Source of the DNA: Chloroflexota bacterium
Lineage (GTDB): Bacteria; Chloroflexota; Dehalococcoidia; Lucifugimonadales; Lucifugimonadaceae
NCBI GenBank assembly: GCA_013204555.1
Contig: JABMNO010000002.1
Span: forward strand, 1 to 59,618
Direction: 5' to 3'
DNA length: 59,618 nt
Numbering within the stretch: the stretch's first letter is position 1; every line of letters starts with the position of its first letter. Positions 36,053 through 44,750 of the stretch are shown piece by piece. The translations under genes and the position numbers were made by a program. The notes beneath the pieces were generated by a model, which saw only the letters and a list, made by a program, of their open reading frames with translations, made no database searches and was not told the DNA's origin.

Positions 36053-36445
36053 TTTTTACTGTTTCCATTCCTCGGATTGCTCACCCAATCGGTTGCCCGC
36101 ATAGTCTCTGTCGATTTCAATCATATCGTCCAGTGGTTGGCACTCGCGCACCTTCTACATTGATCAATAATCGATGAGCATTGATCGAACCATCTTAACT
36201 AATGGTGCGAAGATGAACACACGATCTCACACCTGATATTCTGATTATGCGATTGGAATATCGGGCGATCAATTCTTGCCATGGCCTATGGGCTTCCTCT
36301 CGCTCCAAAACAGTGCCATGAGAGAATGATTTTTGCCATACTTGTGATCATTGTTGAGGTTAATTCTGTTCTTCTGTTCAGTTACCTCAGAACCTTACGT
36401 AAAGCTGACACACACACGAGGGCGAATTTCGGAGACTTCCCTGAA
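36053..36445. promoter_or_regulatory. Divergent intergenic region with a 21-base-spaced direct repeat
   Basis: These 393 bases separate the rfbG-like gene (-) from an RmlC-like gene (+) and should hold both promoters. The heptamer ATTGATC occurs at 36159-36165 and again at 36180-36186, a period of 21 bases or two helical turns, with a TTGATCAA palindrome at the first copy. That is a possible operator. An open frame runs through the right part (36281 on), but it has no domain and is treated as non-coding. GGAGA at about 36431 is a good Shine-Dalgarno for the TTG start at 36446. Confidence 0.3.
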
Positions 36446-37006
36446 TTGCACATCGAGAAAACGAAACTCGAAGGTAGTTACTTGGTGATCCCGGCTCCGG
36501 TTGCTGACTCTCGCGGATACTTCATGCGAACGTTCGATAACGAGATATTTCGTGAACACGGTCTTCAAACGTTATGGGCGCAGGAAAGCCAATCTCTCAC
36601 TGTCACAAACCACACCGTCCTGGGAGTTCACTTCCAACGCTCTCCGAACGCAGAAATTAAGCTGCTACGAGTTCTGCGAGCGGCAATCCTTGATGTGTTC
36701 GTTGACACAAGATTAAACTCCCCCACTTACGGCAACTGGGACTCCATCAAACTCTCCGAAGCGAACAGCGTCGCGGGATACATACCAAAAGGGTTTGGAC
36801 ATGGATTCTGTACGCTCACGGAGTCCACTGTTGCCTCCTACAAAATGGACTCCGCATACGCCTCGGAGGCCAACGGATATGTGCGCCGTAATAACCCTGC
36901 CCTTGATATCAAGTGGCCAACGATGAATCCGACGCATTCTGACAACGACAAGAATGCTCCACTGCTTCGCGATGTCGATCCGATTGATATCGGAAGAGGC
37001 ATTTGA
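36446..37006 (+). CDS. dTDP-4-dehydrorhamnose 3,5-epimerase-like (RmlC) protein, copy A
   Basis: This 186-residue cupin follows the full RmlC pattern: SRGYFMRTFDNEIF, QSLTVTNHTVLGVHFQRSPN with the catalytic His, EIKLLRVLRAAILDVFVDTR with the conserved Lys, YIPKGFGHGFCTLTESTVASYK, and NPALDIKWP. I place the start at TTG 36446 because a GGAGA Shine-Dalgarno lies ten bases upstream and the paralogue at 44190 has the same length, the same GGAGA and the same TTG. It probably epimerises C3/C5 of CDP-4-keto-6-deoxyhexose before or after C-methylation. Confidence 0.88.
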   Translation: MHIEKTKLEGSYLVIPAPVADSRGYFMRTFDNEIFREHGLQTLWAQESQSLTVTNHTVLGVHFQRSPNAEIKLLRVLRAAILDVFVDTRLNSPTYGNWDSIKLSEANSVAGYIPKGFGHGFCTLTESTVASYKMDSAYASEANGYVRRNNPALDIKWPTMNPTHSDNDKNAPLLRDVDPIDIGRGI

Positions 37007-37204
37007 AGGTATGATCGATTACCGATATTACAGAGAATCAATTATCGGGTTGCCATGACGCTCATCACTGTTCGTCCTTGACGCCGATTCCTCGGAAATA
37101 GTTCGCTGGACGATGCTACTCAGGTCTCAATAGCCTGGAAAAGTTGATTTGGTGCGTATGAATCACCTTTGTAGATACCATCCAGTAGACCGTAATGTAA
37201 ATCC

Positions 37205-37233
37205 TTGACGTTCGAAATCCGTCAAAATATAAG
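37205..37233 (+). promoter_or_regulatory. Strong sigma70-type promoter overlapping an inverted repeat, near-leaderless
   Basis: TTGACG (37205-37210) and TATAAG (37228-37233) are separated by exactly 17 bases, the best promoter match in the window. The -35 element and CGTCAA (37220-37225) form an inverted repeat TTGACG/CGTCAA flanking a TTCGAA palindrome, which could be an operator. Transcription would begin near 37240, only about 8 bases before the ATG at 37248, so the mRNA would be almost leaderless. Confidence 0.55.
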
Positions 37234-37247
37234 TTAGGAACAAATTG

Positions 37248-38480
37248 ATGGCTGGCGCTCAAACCAGATGCATGTCTTGCCGCGCAGAGGCCGTTGAGGA
37301 ATTTTTGGACATTGGCACTATTCCAGTGGCCAATAATTTTGTTCCCGCCGATAAGTTGGACTCCCCGGAACCCGCCTACCCGCTCCGAGTTGGGTACTGC
37401 CACAACTGCAAGCACTGTCAATTGCTAGATATGGTGTCCCCCACCGAGCTTTTCGATGACTACACCTATCTCTCTGGCGTCTCCGACACCATTTCGGAAT
37501 ATCTACGTGGAATCGCCAGTGGGCTCGTGGGACGCTACTCACTCGGCCCGGATGATCTGGCTGTAGACATCGGATCAAACGATGGCACCTTGCTTACCGG
37601 CTACCTCGCTCACAATATAAAAGTTTTGGGGGTTGAACCGGCCAAAAACCTTCTGGAGTTATCTAGTGCCGCCGGGATTGAAACGGTATGCGATTACTTT
37701 GGCTTGGAGACAGCGCGCGATGTATTGAAGCAGTACGGCAAGGCGAGCGTTATCACCTCTATTAATAACTTCGCTCATGTCCCTGACCCCCATGATTTTG
37801 TTCAAGGTGTTGACGTACTTCTCAAGGAAGGTGGAGTTTTCATTGTAGAGATCCACTATCTGATGAAGATGGTCCAGGATGGCGCATTCGATACGATTTA
37901 CCACGAGCATATGTCATATTGGGGCCTCACTCCAATGATTGCTCTATTTGAGCAATACGAAATGCAGGCGATCCGCGCAGAAGTGCTCGATATCCATCAT
38001 GGCCAACTTCGAGTGTATGTAAGCCGTAAGGGTGAGTTGGAACCTGATGAAACCGTGGGCGCCACGGTAAATCGAGAACGGGAGCTTGGCATTCCGGGCT
38101 GGGAGACATGTAGCAAGCTTGCTAATAACGCGTACAACGTCAGAACGGAACTGTTGAGTCTGATGGACAAGCTCATCGATCAAGGTGCCACCATGGCTGG
38201 CTACGGAGCCACAGCCAAGGGAAACACGTTGTTAAGCTTCTTGGGCGTAGGTCCAGACAAGCTGAAATTCATCGCCGACCGGAATCCGATTAAGCAGGGA
38301 ACTTACACGCCTGGCCATCACATTCCAGTAGTATCTCCAGATCGCATTGCGACCGACAAGCCGGACTATTTACTGATCCTCGCATGGAATCTGACGGATG
38401 AAATCGTCAGGGAGCAGTCAGATTTCTTGGATCAAGGCGGTCGCTTCATTGTTCCTATTCCCCATGTGCGAATCCTGTAG
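37248..38480 (+). CDS. Sugar C-methyltransferase (NovU/TylC3 type)
   Basis: This 410-residue protein has the three-part layout of nucleotide-sugar C-3/C-5 methyltransferases. The N-terminal zinc-binding part carries CMSC and CHNCKHCQL. The central SAM domain has LAVDIGSNDGTLL and the signature DTIYHEHMSYWG. The C-terminal domain has TMAGYGATAKGNTLLSFLGV. Such enzymes methylate a carbon next to the keto group of a 4-keto-6-deoxy sugar to make branched sugars. With RfbF/RfbG and RmlC-like genes nearby, a CDP-3-C-methyl-6-deoxyhexose is inferred. The frame opens at TTG 37245, but ATG 37248 has the better Shine-Dalgarno spacing (AGGA). Confidence 0.92.
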   Translation: MAGAQTRCMSCRAEAVEEFLDIGTIPVANNFVPADKLDSPEPAYPLRVGYCHNCKHCQLLDMVSPTELFDDYTYLSGVSDTISEYLRGIASGLVGRYSLGPDDLAVDIGSNDGTLLTGYLAHNIKVLGVEPAKNLLELSSAAGIETVCDYFGLETARDVLKQYGKASVITSINNFAHVPDPHDFVQGVDVLLKEGGVFIVEIHYLMKMVQDGAFDTIYHEHMSYWGLTPMIALFEQYEMQAIRAEVLDIHHGQLRVYVSRKGELEPDETVGATVNRERELGIPGWETCSKLANNAYNVRTELLSLMDKLIDQGATMAGYGATAKGNTLLSFLGVGPDKLKFIADRNPIKQGTYTPGHHIPVVSPDRIATDKPDYLLILAWNLTDEIVREQSDFLDQGGRFIVPIPHVRIL

Positions 38481-38654
38481 CCGATAGCTTGTGGGAGGAC
38501 GGCCCCCAAGAACGGAGAGTGGCCGGTTACCAGCACACACTATGACAAGAGATACAAGCATGACGGGAGAGTGGTCGGGCGACAAACCTGACGGCTCTTG
38601 CCAGGTTCCCAAGGAGTGGGGTAACAGGGCGATTCAACGCCTACCCATATTTTT

Positions 38655-40058
38655 ATGAAAGTCCTTTTTGCCACTCGCAGTACCGGCCATTTCTCCCTGT
38701 ACGAGTCAATAGTTGAAGAACTACTTCAGGATGATAATGAGGTTCGCTTGCTCTTTGACAGAGAGTGGAGTGAGGAGGAATTCCCGGATACTCTCGTCAA
38801 ATTGGACACCTTGGAACATCGGCTGGAATTGGGATGGCTTAAGCCCACAGCAAATCTGAAAACGCTTTGCGAATATGTTCTGCGTGAATTTAGAAGCTAC
38901 GTCAGCTATCAGAGGCGTAGCACCGGCCACAACTATTATTTGCAGCGGCAACAACGCTATCTGACCAGATTATTTCCGCGCAATATTGGGCGCGTATTGA
39001 AATTGCTGCATACATGGGATGTGGCCGCTCGAGTCGCGCCTTTGAATGGCCTGGCAAAACTTGCTGATCGGGCGATACCACCGCACCGCGCGATTCTGTC
39101 TGATATCAAAGCTTATGATCCTGACGTCGTGGTGGTCACACCCGCTACCCTCCGCTACGCAGCCGAAATCGGATACCTGAAAGCGGCCCGACACCTGAAC
39201 ATTCCGACCGTTATCCCTGTATTTTCCTGGGATAACCTCACGACCAAAGGGCTAATCCCGTTTACTCCAGATCGGCTGCTTGTATGGAACAAGTCTCAAA
39301 GGAGTGAAGCCCAGAAAATCCATGGAATTAAACGTTCGAACATTGAAATTATTGGCTCCCCATTATTCGACAAATGGTTCGACAGAAAGGTGGAACCGCT
39401 AGACCGGAGAGAATTTGAATCTGCAGTAGGTCTTGGGCGGAACGCCAGATTCGTTTTGTACATGGGCTCATCGGCCAATATCGCGGGCGATGAAGGTCGG
39501 GTGCCTGTGGATCTTGCCAACGCTATTAGAACTCAATCAGAAGCTCTCACGGGAGAAGTGATGGTACTGGTCCGTCCGCACCCGGCCAACGAAGGAACGT
39601 TCCAAGACATTCAAGATCCGCGGGTGGTGGTATGGCTGCGCGGAGAGAACAAATTGCCAGATACCCCGGCTGAGTTTGCGCTCTACCTGGCATTCTTGGA
39701 GTATGCGGAATGCGTGGTCGGAATAAATACCACCGGAATGGTTGATGCGGCAATCTACGGGCAGCAGGTAATAACGCTGGATTTGCCGCGCTACAGAGGC
39801 TCCAATGCCCGCGAGGCAGACCATATTAAAATCATTGCCGACTCACGTATATTTTTTGATGCGCAATCGCTTGAGGAAGTAGCGGATAAGATCACTGAGA
39901 AGATGACTGGAAATAGAATCGTGCCTGAGAAGTGCGTTGAGGATTTCATCACTATGTACGTTAGGCCCCGGGGCAGACACCTCCGGGCGGGTCGGTTGGC
40001 CGCTGAAGAAATTACTGGGCTAGCGAGATCGACGAATCAAAGAGTGAGCCATTCCTGA
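38655..40058 (+). CDS. GT-B-like putative glycosyltransferase (paralogue 2)
   Basis: This 467-residue protein is a paralogue of 30385-31800 along its whole length. Shared landmarks are MKVLFATRSTGHFSLYES, IPVFSWDNLTTKGLIPFTPD, IGSPLFDKWFD, FVLYMGSSANIAGDE, LVRPHPANEG and VGINTTGMVDAAIYGQQV. The pattern suggests a GT-B glycosyltransferase; the family could not be fixed. ATG start. As in the other copy, a sugar O-methyltransferase paralogue follows (149-base gap). The two copies probably add related but different sugars to the same glycan. Confidence 0.75.
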   Translation: MKVLFATRSTGHFSLYESIVEELLQDDNEVRLLFDREWSEEEFPDTLVKLDTLEHRLELGWLKPTANLKTLCEYVLREFRSYVSYQRRSTGHNYYLQRQQRYLTRLFPRNIGRVLKLLHTWDVAARVAPLNGLAKLADRAIPPHRAILSDIKAYDPDVVVVTPATLRYAAEIGYLKAARHLNIPTVIPVFSWDNLTTKGLIPFTPDRLLVWNKSQRSEAQKIHGIKRSNIEIIGSPLFDKWFDRKVEPLDRREFESAVGLGRNARFVLYMGSSANIAGDEGRVPVDLANAIRTQSEALTGEVMVLVRPHPANEGTFQDIQDPRVVVWLRGENKLPDTPAEFALYLAFLEYAECVVGINTTGMVDAAIYGQQVITLDLPRYRGSNAREADHIKIIADSRIFFDAQSLEEVADKITEKMTGNRIVPEKCVEDFITMYVRPRGRHLRAGRLAAEEITGLARSTNQRVSHS

Positions 40059-40207
40059 ATTCTGGCCGGTGTTCTCATGCGGAAACAGACTGAGCAATCT
40101 CTATTTTGCGAACTGAAAGTGGGAATTTAGGTGTCCAATTTGTATCGGAATGCATAGGCAAGGAGAGACATGATGATCTATAACTCACGATTGCAGGCGA
40201 AAGGCTT

Positions 40208-41362
40208 ATGCAGAGTGGCCCCGTGGACACACTAGAACAGATCAAACATCTCAGAGATTCTGGCGAGACAAAACGCGCGTTCTCTGCATACACTGATATT
40301 CGCGAATGGTTTATTGAACTGACGCGCGATCCCAGATTCGACTCAAATACTCCGAGTGATTTCTGGTCGACAGAACTCGATACCTATGGATACATGCTAG
40401 AAGCGACCCCATTGCTTGTTGGCAATCTTCGTCACCACACGACAGATATCACCGGGCTGCGAGCCTTCCCTTACCGGCACGGAAGGGACACAGAGATCGC
40501 GCAGTTTCGCGCTAAACGCGATGCCGTAGCCGCATTATCCAAACGAGATCTTTTTGTGCCTGAGTCACCTCATCTTGGTGGGTTCGGTCATGATATCGAC
40601 GGCGATCTGATCAACATCGACACGCTCAAATTCTTTGAGGTATTGGTTGGAATGGAGCGCGGCCGTGTCATCAAAGATGTGTTCGATTCTACGGAGACGC
40701 GTCGGCCATCAGTCCTTGAAATCGGGGCTGGCTGGGGCGGGTTCGCATACCAGGTGAAGACCCTTTTCCCAAACACCACATACGTAATTGCCGATCTACC
40801 GCTAATGATGCTTTACTCTGCCACATACCTGAAGGTTGCGTTCCCAGAAGCCAAAATGGTGTTTTACCAAGATCCCTCTGACCTTGCTGATACCAAATTA
40901 TGGGAATCAGCTGACTTCGTGTTCCTGCCTCATTATGCAATTGATGAGCTACCCGCAGGAAAGACCGACCTCGCCGTTAACATCTGCTCATTCATGGAGA
41001 TGTCAAACGCACAGGTAAGTCACTACGTGAACCAACTCAGATCCCTGGAGTGTTCGCTGATATACAGCTTGAATCGAGATCGCTCACCCTGGAACCAAGA
41101 GCTCGGACGAGTCAGTGAGATATTGCGGGAGGGATACTCTACGGAGGAGCTCCATCTACTCCCTATTCCGTACAACTTTCTCAACCTTGGTGATGGTGTC
41201 ACAACCTCCTCAAACCTCGTTACTCGTGGACTCAACAATCCCCTCAAAGTGCCGGCCTACGTTGCAAGCCGCGCTAAAGCAAAGTTTCAGAAAGGGTCGA
41301 AAGTTTCAGGGCAGGCACCACCAGAAAGGGAGTACCGGCACATCGTGGGCCGCTTAATCTGA
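40208..41362 (+). CDS. Putative sugar O-methyltransferase (paralogue 2)
   Basis: This 384-residue protein is a paralogue of 31816-32955. It has TPSDFWSTELDTYGYMLEAT, FVPESPHLGGFGHDIDGD, the SAM motif VLEIGAGWGGFAYQVKTLFP, YVIADLPLMMLYSATYL and FMEMSNAQVSHYV. The conserved N-terminal half is specific to this sugar O-methyltransferase family. ATG start at 40208. It likely methylates the sugar transferred by the preceding GT-B-like protein. The gap that follows (41363-41771) separates it from two Gfo/Idh/MocA oxidoreductases. Confidence 0.8.
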   Translation: MQSGPVDTLEQIKHLRDSGETKRAFSAYTDIREWFIELTRDPRFDSNTPSDFWSTELDTYGYMLEATPLLVGNLRHHTTDITGLRAFPYRHGRDTEIAQFRAKRDAVAALSKRDLFVPESPHLGGFGHDIDGDLINIDTLKFFEVLVGMERGRVIKDVFDSTETRRPSVLEIGAGWGGFAYQVKTLFPNTTYVIADLPLMMLYSATYLKVAFPEAKMVFYQDPSDLADTKLWESADFVFLPHYAIDELPAGKTDLAVNICSFMEMSNAQVSHYVNQLRSLECSLIYSLNRDRSPWNQELGRVSEILREGYSTEELHLLPIPYNFLNLGDGVTTSSNLVTRGLNNPLKVPAYVASRAKAKFQKGSKVSGQAPPEREYRHIVGRLI

Positions 41363-41771
41363 GCAACTTTATGTCTTAGAGAGGAACGACGAATTTCCAG
41401 TGGCATTTAACTTGATGCCCCATGTGCCTTCCAATCTTGCTGACCCACCTAAAATGATGGATCCATTAAAAGATGATCGGGCGGTTTGCAAATCCCGAGG
41501 AATGGGGATCATCAAACAAGCCGGATATGTCTGTTCCCTGGTGGGCTGAGCAATCTCAAATGGGATAATAATAATAATTACGCCGTTCTGAAATTGATCC
41601 GTCGATAACCCAATACACACCATGGCCACACGCCTGGACTCCCAAACAGAATATTGTTACTGATGAATCTGTCCGAGTTTTGAACCAATACCGCTGAAAT
41701 TTCAGGCTGGAATCCGAGGCCACTAATGAGCACGTTGGAGAAAATTACTATGACGCGACGGTACTGCGCGA
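41363..41771. other. Intergenic region with a TAA microsatellite
   Basis: No gene is supported in these 409 bases. A short (TAA)n tract lies around 41562-41579, and the region is AT-richer than its neighbours. No convincing promoter hexamers were found, although the long gap suggests a transcription start for the oxidoreductase pair. Short frames on both strands have no recognisable domain. Confidence 0.4.
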
Positions 41772-42803
41772 TTGAGTAGCAGCATAAGTTCTGTCCCCGT
41801 CAAAGTGTGTATCGTCGGAATCGGCGCAATGGGATTGTCCCTGGCTCAGGTTCTGCTAGAGGACCGAAAATCTTGGTCTGTGACCGCCATCGTTGACCGA
41901 TCGCCGGCGGCCTATTTTCGGTACGTCAACACCACCGGGAACCAACAGACCTCGTTTCACAAAACACTCGGTGATGCTCTTACACAATCTGAATTCGATG
42001 CAGTCATCATCGCAACCCACGCCCCCTCCCACGTGCCAGTGACCATAGAGCTGATTGAGTCAAATTTTTCCGGCACGATTTTTGTAGAAAAACCGCTGGC
42101 GAACCGTCTGGATCATGCAGACACGCTGACCCAGTTAATATCTGACTCCTCCTGGTCCGGGATATTGGCGGTTGATTACAAACGGAGATGCTCAACCCTC
42201 TACGGTCGTTTATTTGATTTCGTTCAAGACCAGCGATACGGGAAACTGGTAAAGGTTGTCTACGTGGGTGATATCAAAATGAGCATGGAAGGCTCCCACT
42301 TCATTGACATCGCATGCCAATTGACTGATTCACAACCGGTGTCTGTTTCGGCCACCCTGGATTCTGAATCGGTCGTTGACCATCGGGGCGCAGAGTATTT
42401 TGATCCCATCGGTGAACTGCATCTCAAATACTCCGATGGGCTGGAGTTTGACATAGTCTCGCCTTCAACCAACCCTCAATATCCGGGTGGATTGACGTGC
42501 ATATTTGAGTCAGCGGTGGTGAACATCGACGATGCCGAATCCCGAACACAAGTCAGCAGGAAAGACGCCGTCGATGAGGTTTTTGAAACTGACAAAATTG
42601 GGTATGGAGGGTTCAACTGGTCTATTAACGCCCTCAACGCCGCGCTTGGCCTCAACAAGGAATTTAGATATTGCACACTTGCCCAATCTGCACTTGTGCT
42701 TGAGGTTGTAGTTGGCGCCCATATCTCCCATGACCAACAGGGCCAACGTGTGAATTTGCCGCTCTCCGGTAAATCTCGATCGACAATCTTGAAAGTTGCT
42801 TAG
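41772..42803 (+). CDS. Gfo/Idh/MocA-family oxidoreductase
   Basis: This 343-residue protein has an N-terminal Rossmann domain KVCIVGIGAMGLSLAQVLL and the family EKP motif in TIFVEKPLANRL, with the expected C-terminal sheet domain (IKMSMEGSHFIDIACQL supplies the usual His). Such enzymes oxidise or reduce a hydroxyl of a sugar or sugar nucleotide using NAD(P). TTG start at 41772. The gene abuts a second, different family member with no gap (the next starts at 42804), suggesting a two-step or paired oxidoreductase function, for example making a 3-keto or amino-sugar precursor. Its substrate is unknown. Confidence 0.88.
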   Translation: MSSSISSVPVKVCIVGIGAMGLSLAQVLLEDRKSWSVTAIVDRSPAAYFRYVNTTGNQQTSFHKTLGDALTQSEFDAVIIATHAPSHVPVTIELIESNFSGTIFVEKPLANRLDHADTLTQLISDSSWSGILAVDYKRRCSTLYGRLFDFVQDQRYGKLVKVVYVGDIKMSMEGSHFIDIACQLTDSQPVSVSATLDSESVVDHRGAEYFDPIGELHLKYSDGLEFDIVSPSTNPQYPGGLTCIFESAVVNIDDAESRTQVSRKDAVDEVFETDKIGYGGFNWSINALNAALGLNKEFRYCTLAQSALVLEVVVGAHISHDQQGQRVNLPLSGKSRSTILKVA

Positions 42804-43979
42804 GTGCTGAAGCCAACGAAGGTGATTACCACCACCCGGCGCTTTGGCGCAAAGTTTCTCCGCAAGGCATGGGTCGGTTACAAACTTTCTCATGGGCCAA
42901 TTCCTGGGCCAGTCCAAAGACTTCACGACCGGATCAGAATCCGCTTTCTAGAGGGCCAACTCCCCTACTGGGAGCGGGTTTATCGGCCAAGTGCCAATAA
43001 ACCCGTTAACGTGGGATTCATTGGCGCCGGAAGATATGCGCAACTCCACTTACGAGTACTGAGTGCCCTTGACGATGTTCAGATCACCGGCCTGTTGACC
43101 AGAGGAGGCCCTGCGACGGCAACCGTTGCTCAAGAATTCAGCATCCCTGGAGTCCACACAGATATTGATCGATTTCTTGCAGAGGTTCCGGCCGATTGCT
43201 ATTTCGTGGTTGTCTCATCTAGAAACACATTTGAGATTGCGTCGAAATGTCTCGCCACTGGTAAGCCAACCTTCATTGAGAAGCCAGCAGCATACACATC
43301 AGCGCAAGTGCTCCAACTCGCTGAAATCGCTGAGCGAAATCACACATTTGGCATGGTTGGAATGAACCGGCGCTATTTTTCGGTGCTACAACATGGCCTC
43401 GCTTCACTGGCTGACATGGGACCTTTGCGGGGTGGCCACCTTGAGGTTCCTATTATGCTCACCACTGATAGGCAACAATCCCGCCTCGAACAGGCCGAAT
43501 ATGAGGACATGATGATGCGGAACGCCATTCACGGCATTGATCTTCTCAGGTTCGTTTTTGGCGAAGTCAGAGACATCTATTCCTACGCCAGAGAAAATTT
43601 AGAGCACCGTAACGCCGCAGCTTCATATGCAACGATTATCGAGCATGAATCAGGTGCGGTCAGTACTTTACTTTCACTCTGGGATACCCCACAGATTTGG
43701 CGCATGCACATCGTGGCAGAACGGGGTTCTTTAGAACTCAGTCCACTGGAGAATGCAACCCTGCATGAAACAGGCGATAGCTCGCTTCAGGTCCGTCGTG
43801 ACCCGATTGATATCAAGTACCGCCCTGGCATGTTCGCTCAAGATACCAGCATGATTAACGCTGTGCGGGGTCAGAAAATACCGCCGTTCCCCGCTAGTCT
43901 TTTGAGCGATGCTGCAAAGACAACCCGGTTGGTTGAGCAAGTGAGATCTCACAATCTGACCCTACGTTCTGGCAGTTGA
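42804..43979 (+). CDS. Gfo/Idh/MocA-family oxidoreductase with N-terminal extension
   Basis: This 391-residue protein has a basic extension of about 65 residues, then the Rossmann motif NVGFIGAGRYAQLHLRVL, FIEKPAAYTSAQ (EKP motif) and AIHGIDLLRFVFG with the conserved His. The extension (RRFGAKFLRKAWVGYKL) could bind the membrane or a partner. GTG start immediately after the stop of the first oxidoreductase. The two genes probably act together on one sugar. A 210-base gap leads to the second RmlC-like gene. Confidence 0.88.
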   Translation: MLKPTKVITTTRRFGAKFLRKAWVGYKLSHGPIPGPVQRLHDRIRIRFLEGQLPYWERVYRPSANKPVNVGFIGAGRYAQLHLRVLSALDDVQITGLLTRGGPATATVAQEFSIPGVHTDIDRFLAEVPADCYFVVVSSRNTFEIASKCLATGKPTFIEKPAAYTSAQVLQLAEIAERNHTFGMVGMNRRYFSVLQHGLASLADMGPLRGGHLEVPIMLTTDRQQSRLEQAEYEDMMMRNAIHGIDLLRFVFGEVRDIYSYARENLEHRNAAASYATIIEHESGAVSTLLSLWDTPQIWRMHIVAERGSLELSPLENATLHETGDSSLQVRRDPIDIKYRPGMFAQDTSMINAVRGQKIPPFPASLLSDAAKTTRLVEQVRSHNLTLRSGS

Positions 43980-44189
43980 AATTCCCAGGTCCGCGGTAAG
44001 CGCCAAATGCGTGTTTGCGCGTTCGCTGACAATGGCCCTACGGCTACCGCCAACGCCTTATCGCGTGAGAACTACTTTCGCGTGCATCCGTTCTTCGGCC
44101 ACCGTAAACTATGTTTTGCCTTCAAATTTCCAGAAACTGATAGCGTCGATTTTTCATTTACGATAACGATTTTCGGAGAATACCCAGTT

Positions 44190-44750
44190 TTGAACATTGA
44201 GCCGCAAAAACTCAACGGGTGCTATGTAATCACTCCTGCTCCAATTGGTGACTCACGCGGATATTTTATGCGGACCTACGATGAAGCGATATTCCGTGAT
44301 CATGGTCTCCAAACCTCATGGGTTCAGGATAATCAGTCACTTTCCACCGTTGTGCACACGGTAAGGGGACTTCATTTCCAGCGCCCCCCAAGCGCGGAAA
44401 CCAAACTTGTCCGCGTCATCGTGGGATCCATTCTTGATGTGTTTGTCGATCTGCGAAACGGATCACCCACGTACGGTGAGTGGGATTCAATTGAACTCTC
44501 GCAAGAAAATAACAAAACAGCGTACATACCAAAGGGATTTGCACACGGTTTTTGCACTCTGACATCCACCGTCATTGTGGCCTACAAAGTGGATAGGCCT
44601 TATGAGCCCTCGGATGAAGGCGTATTGCGCTGGAATGACCCGGACGTTGGAATCAAATGGCCAACCGAAGCCCCGCTCATCTCAGATAGAGACAAGGCCG
44701 CGCCTGTCCTACGAGATCTCAAGCCCATCGACCTAGAGCGTACCGATTGA
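44190..44750 (+). CDS. dTDP-4-dehydrorhamnose 3,5-epimerase-like (RmlC) protein, copy B
   Basis: This 186-residue paralogue of 36446-37006 has SRGYFMRTYDEAIFRDHGLQ, HTVRGLHFQRPPSAETKLVR (catalytic His and Lys), YIPKGFAHGFCTLTSTVIVAYK and a C-terminal GIKWPTEAPLISDRD. The frame extends upstream to 44007, but the start is placed at TTG 44190: it gives the same length as copy A, and a GGAGA Shine-Dalgarno precedes it at nearly the same distance. Its stop overlaps the next SDR start in a TTGA. It likely works on the same CDP-keto sugar as copy A or on a C-methylated derivative. Confidence 0.88.
   Translation: MNIEPQKLNGCYVITPAPIGDSRGYFMRTYDEAIFRDHGLQTSWVQDNQSLSTVVHTVRGLHFQRPPSAETKLVRVIVGSILDVFVDLRNGSPTYGEWDSIELSQENNKTAYIPKGFAHGFCTLTSTVIVAYKVDRPYEPSDEGVLRWNDPDVGIKWPTEAPLISDRDKAAPVLRDLKPIDLERTD

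Noticed and set aside
41562..41579. TAA microsatellite as a phase-variation switch
   Set aside because: The tract is short, lies about 190 bases from the next start and not in a promoter spacer or reading frame that I can identify.
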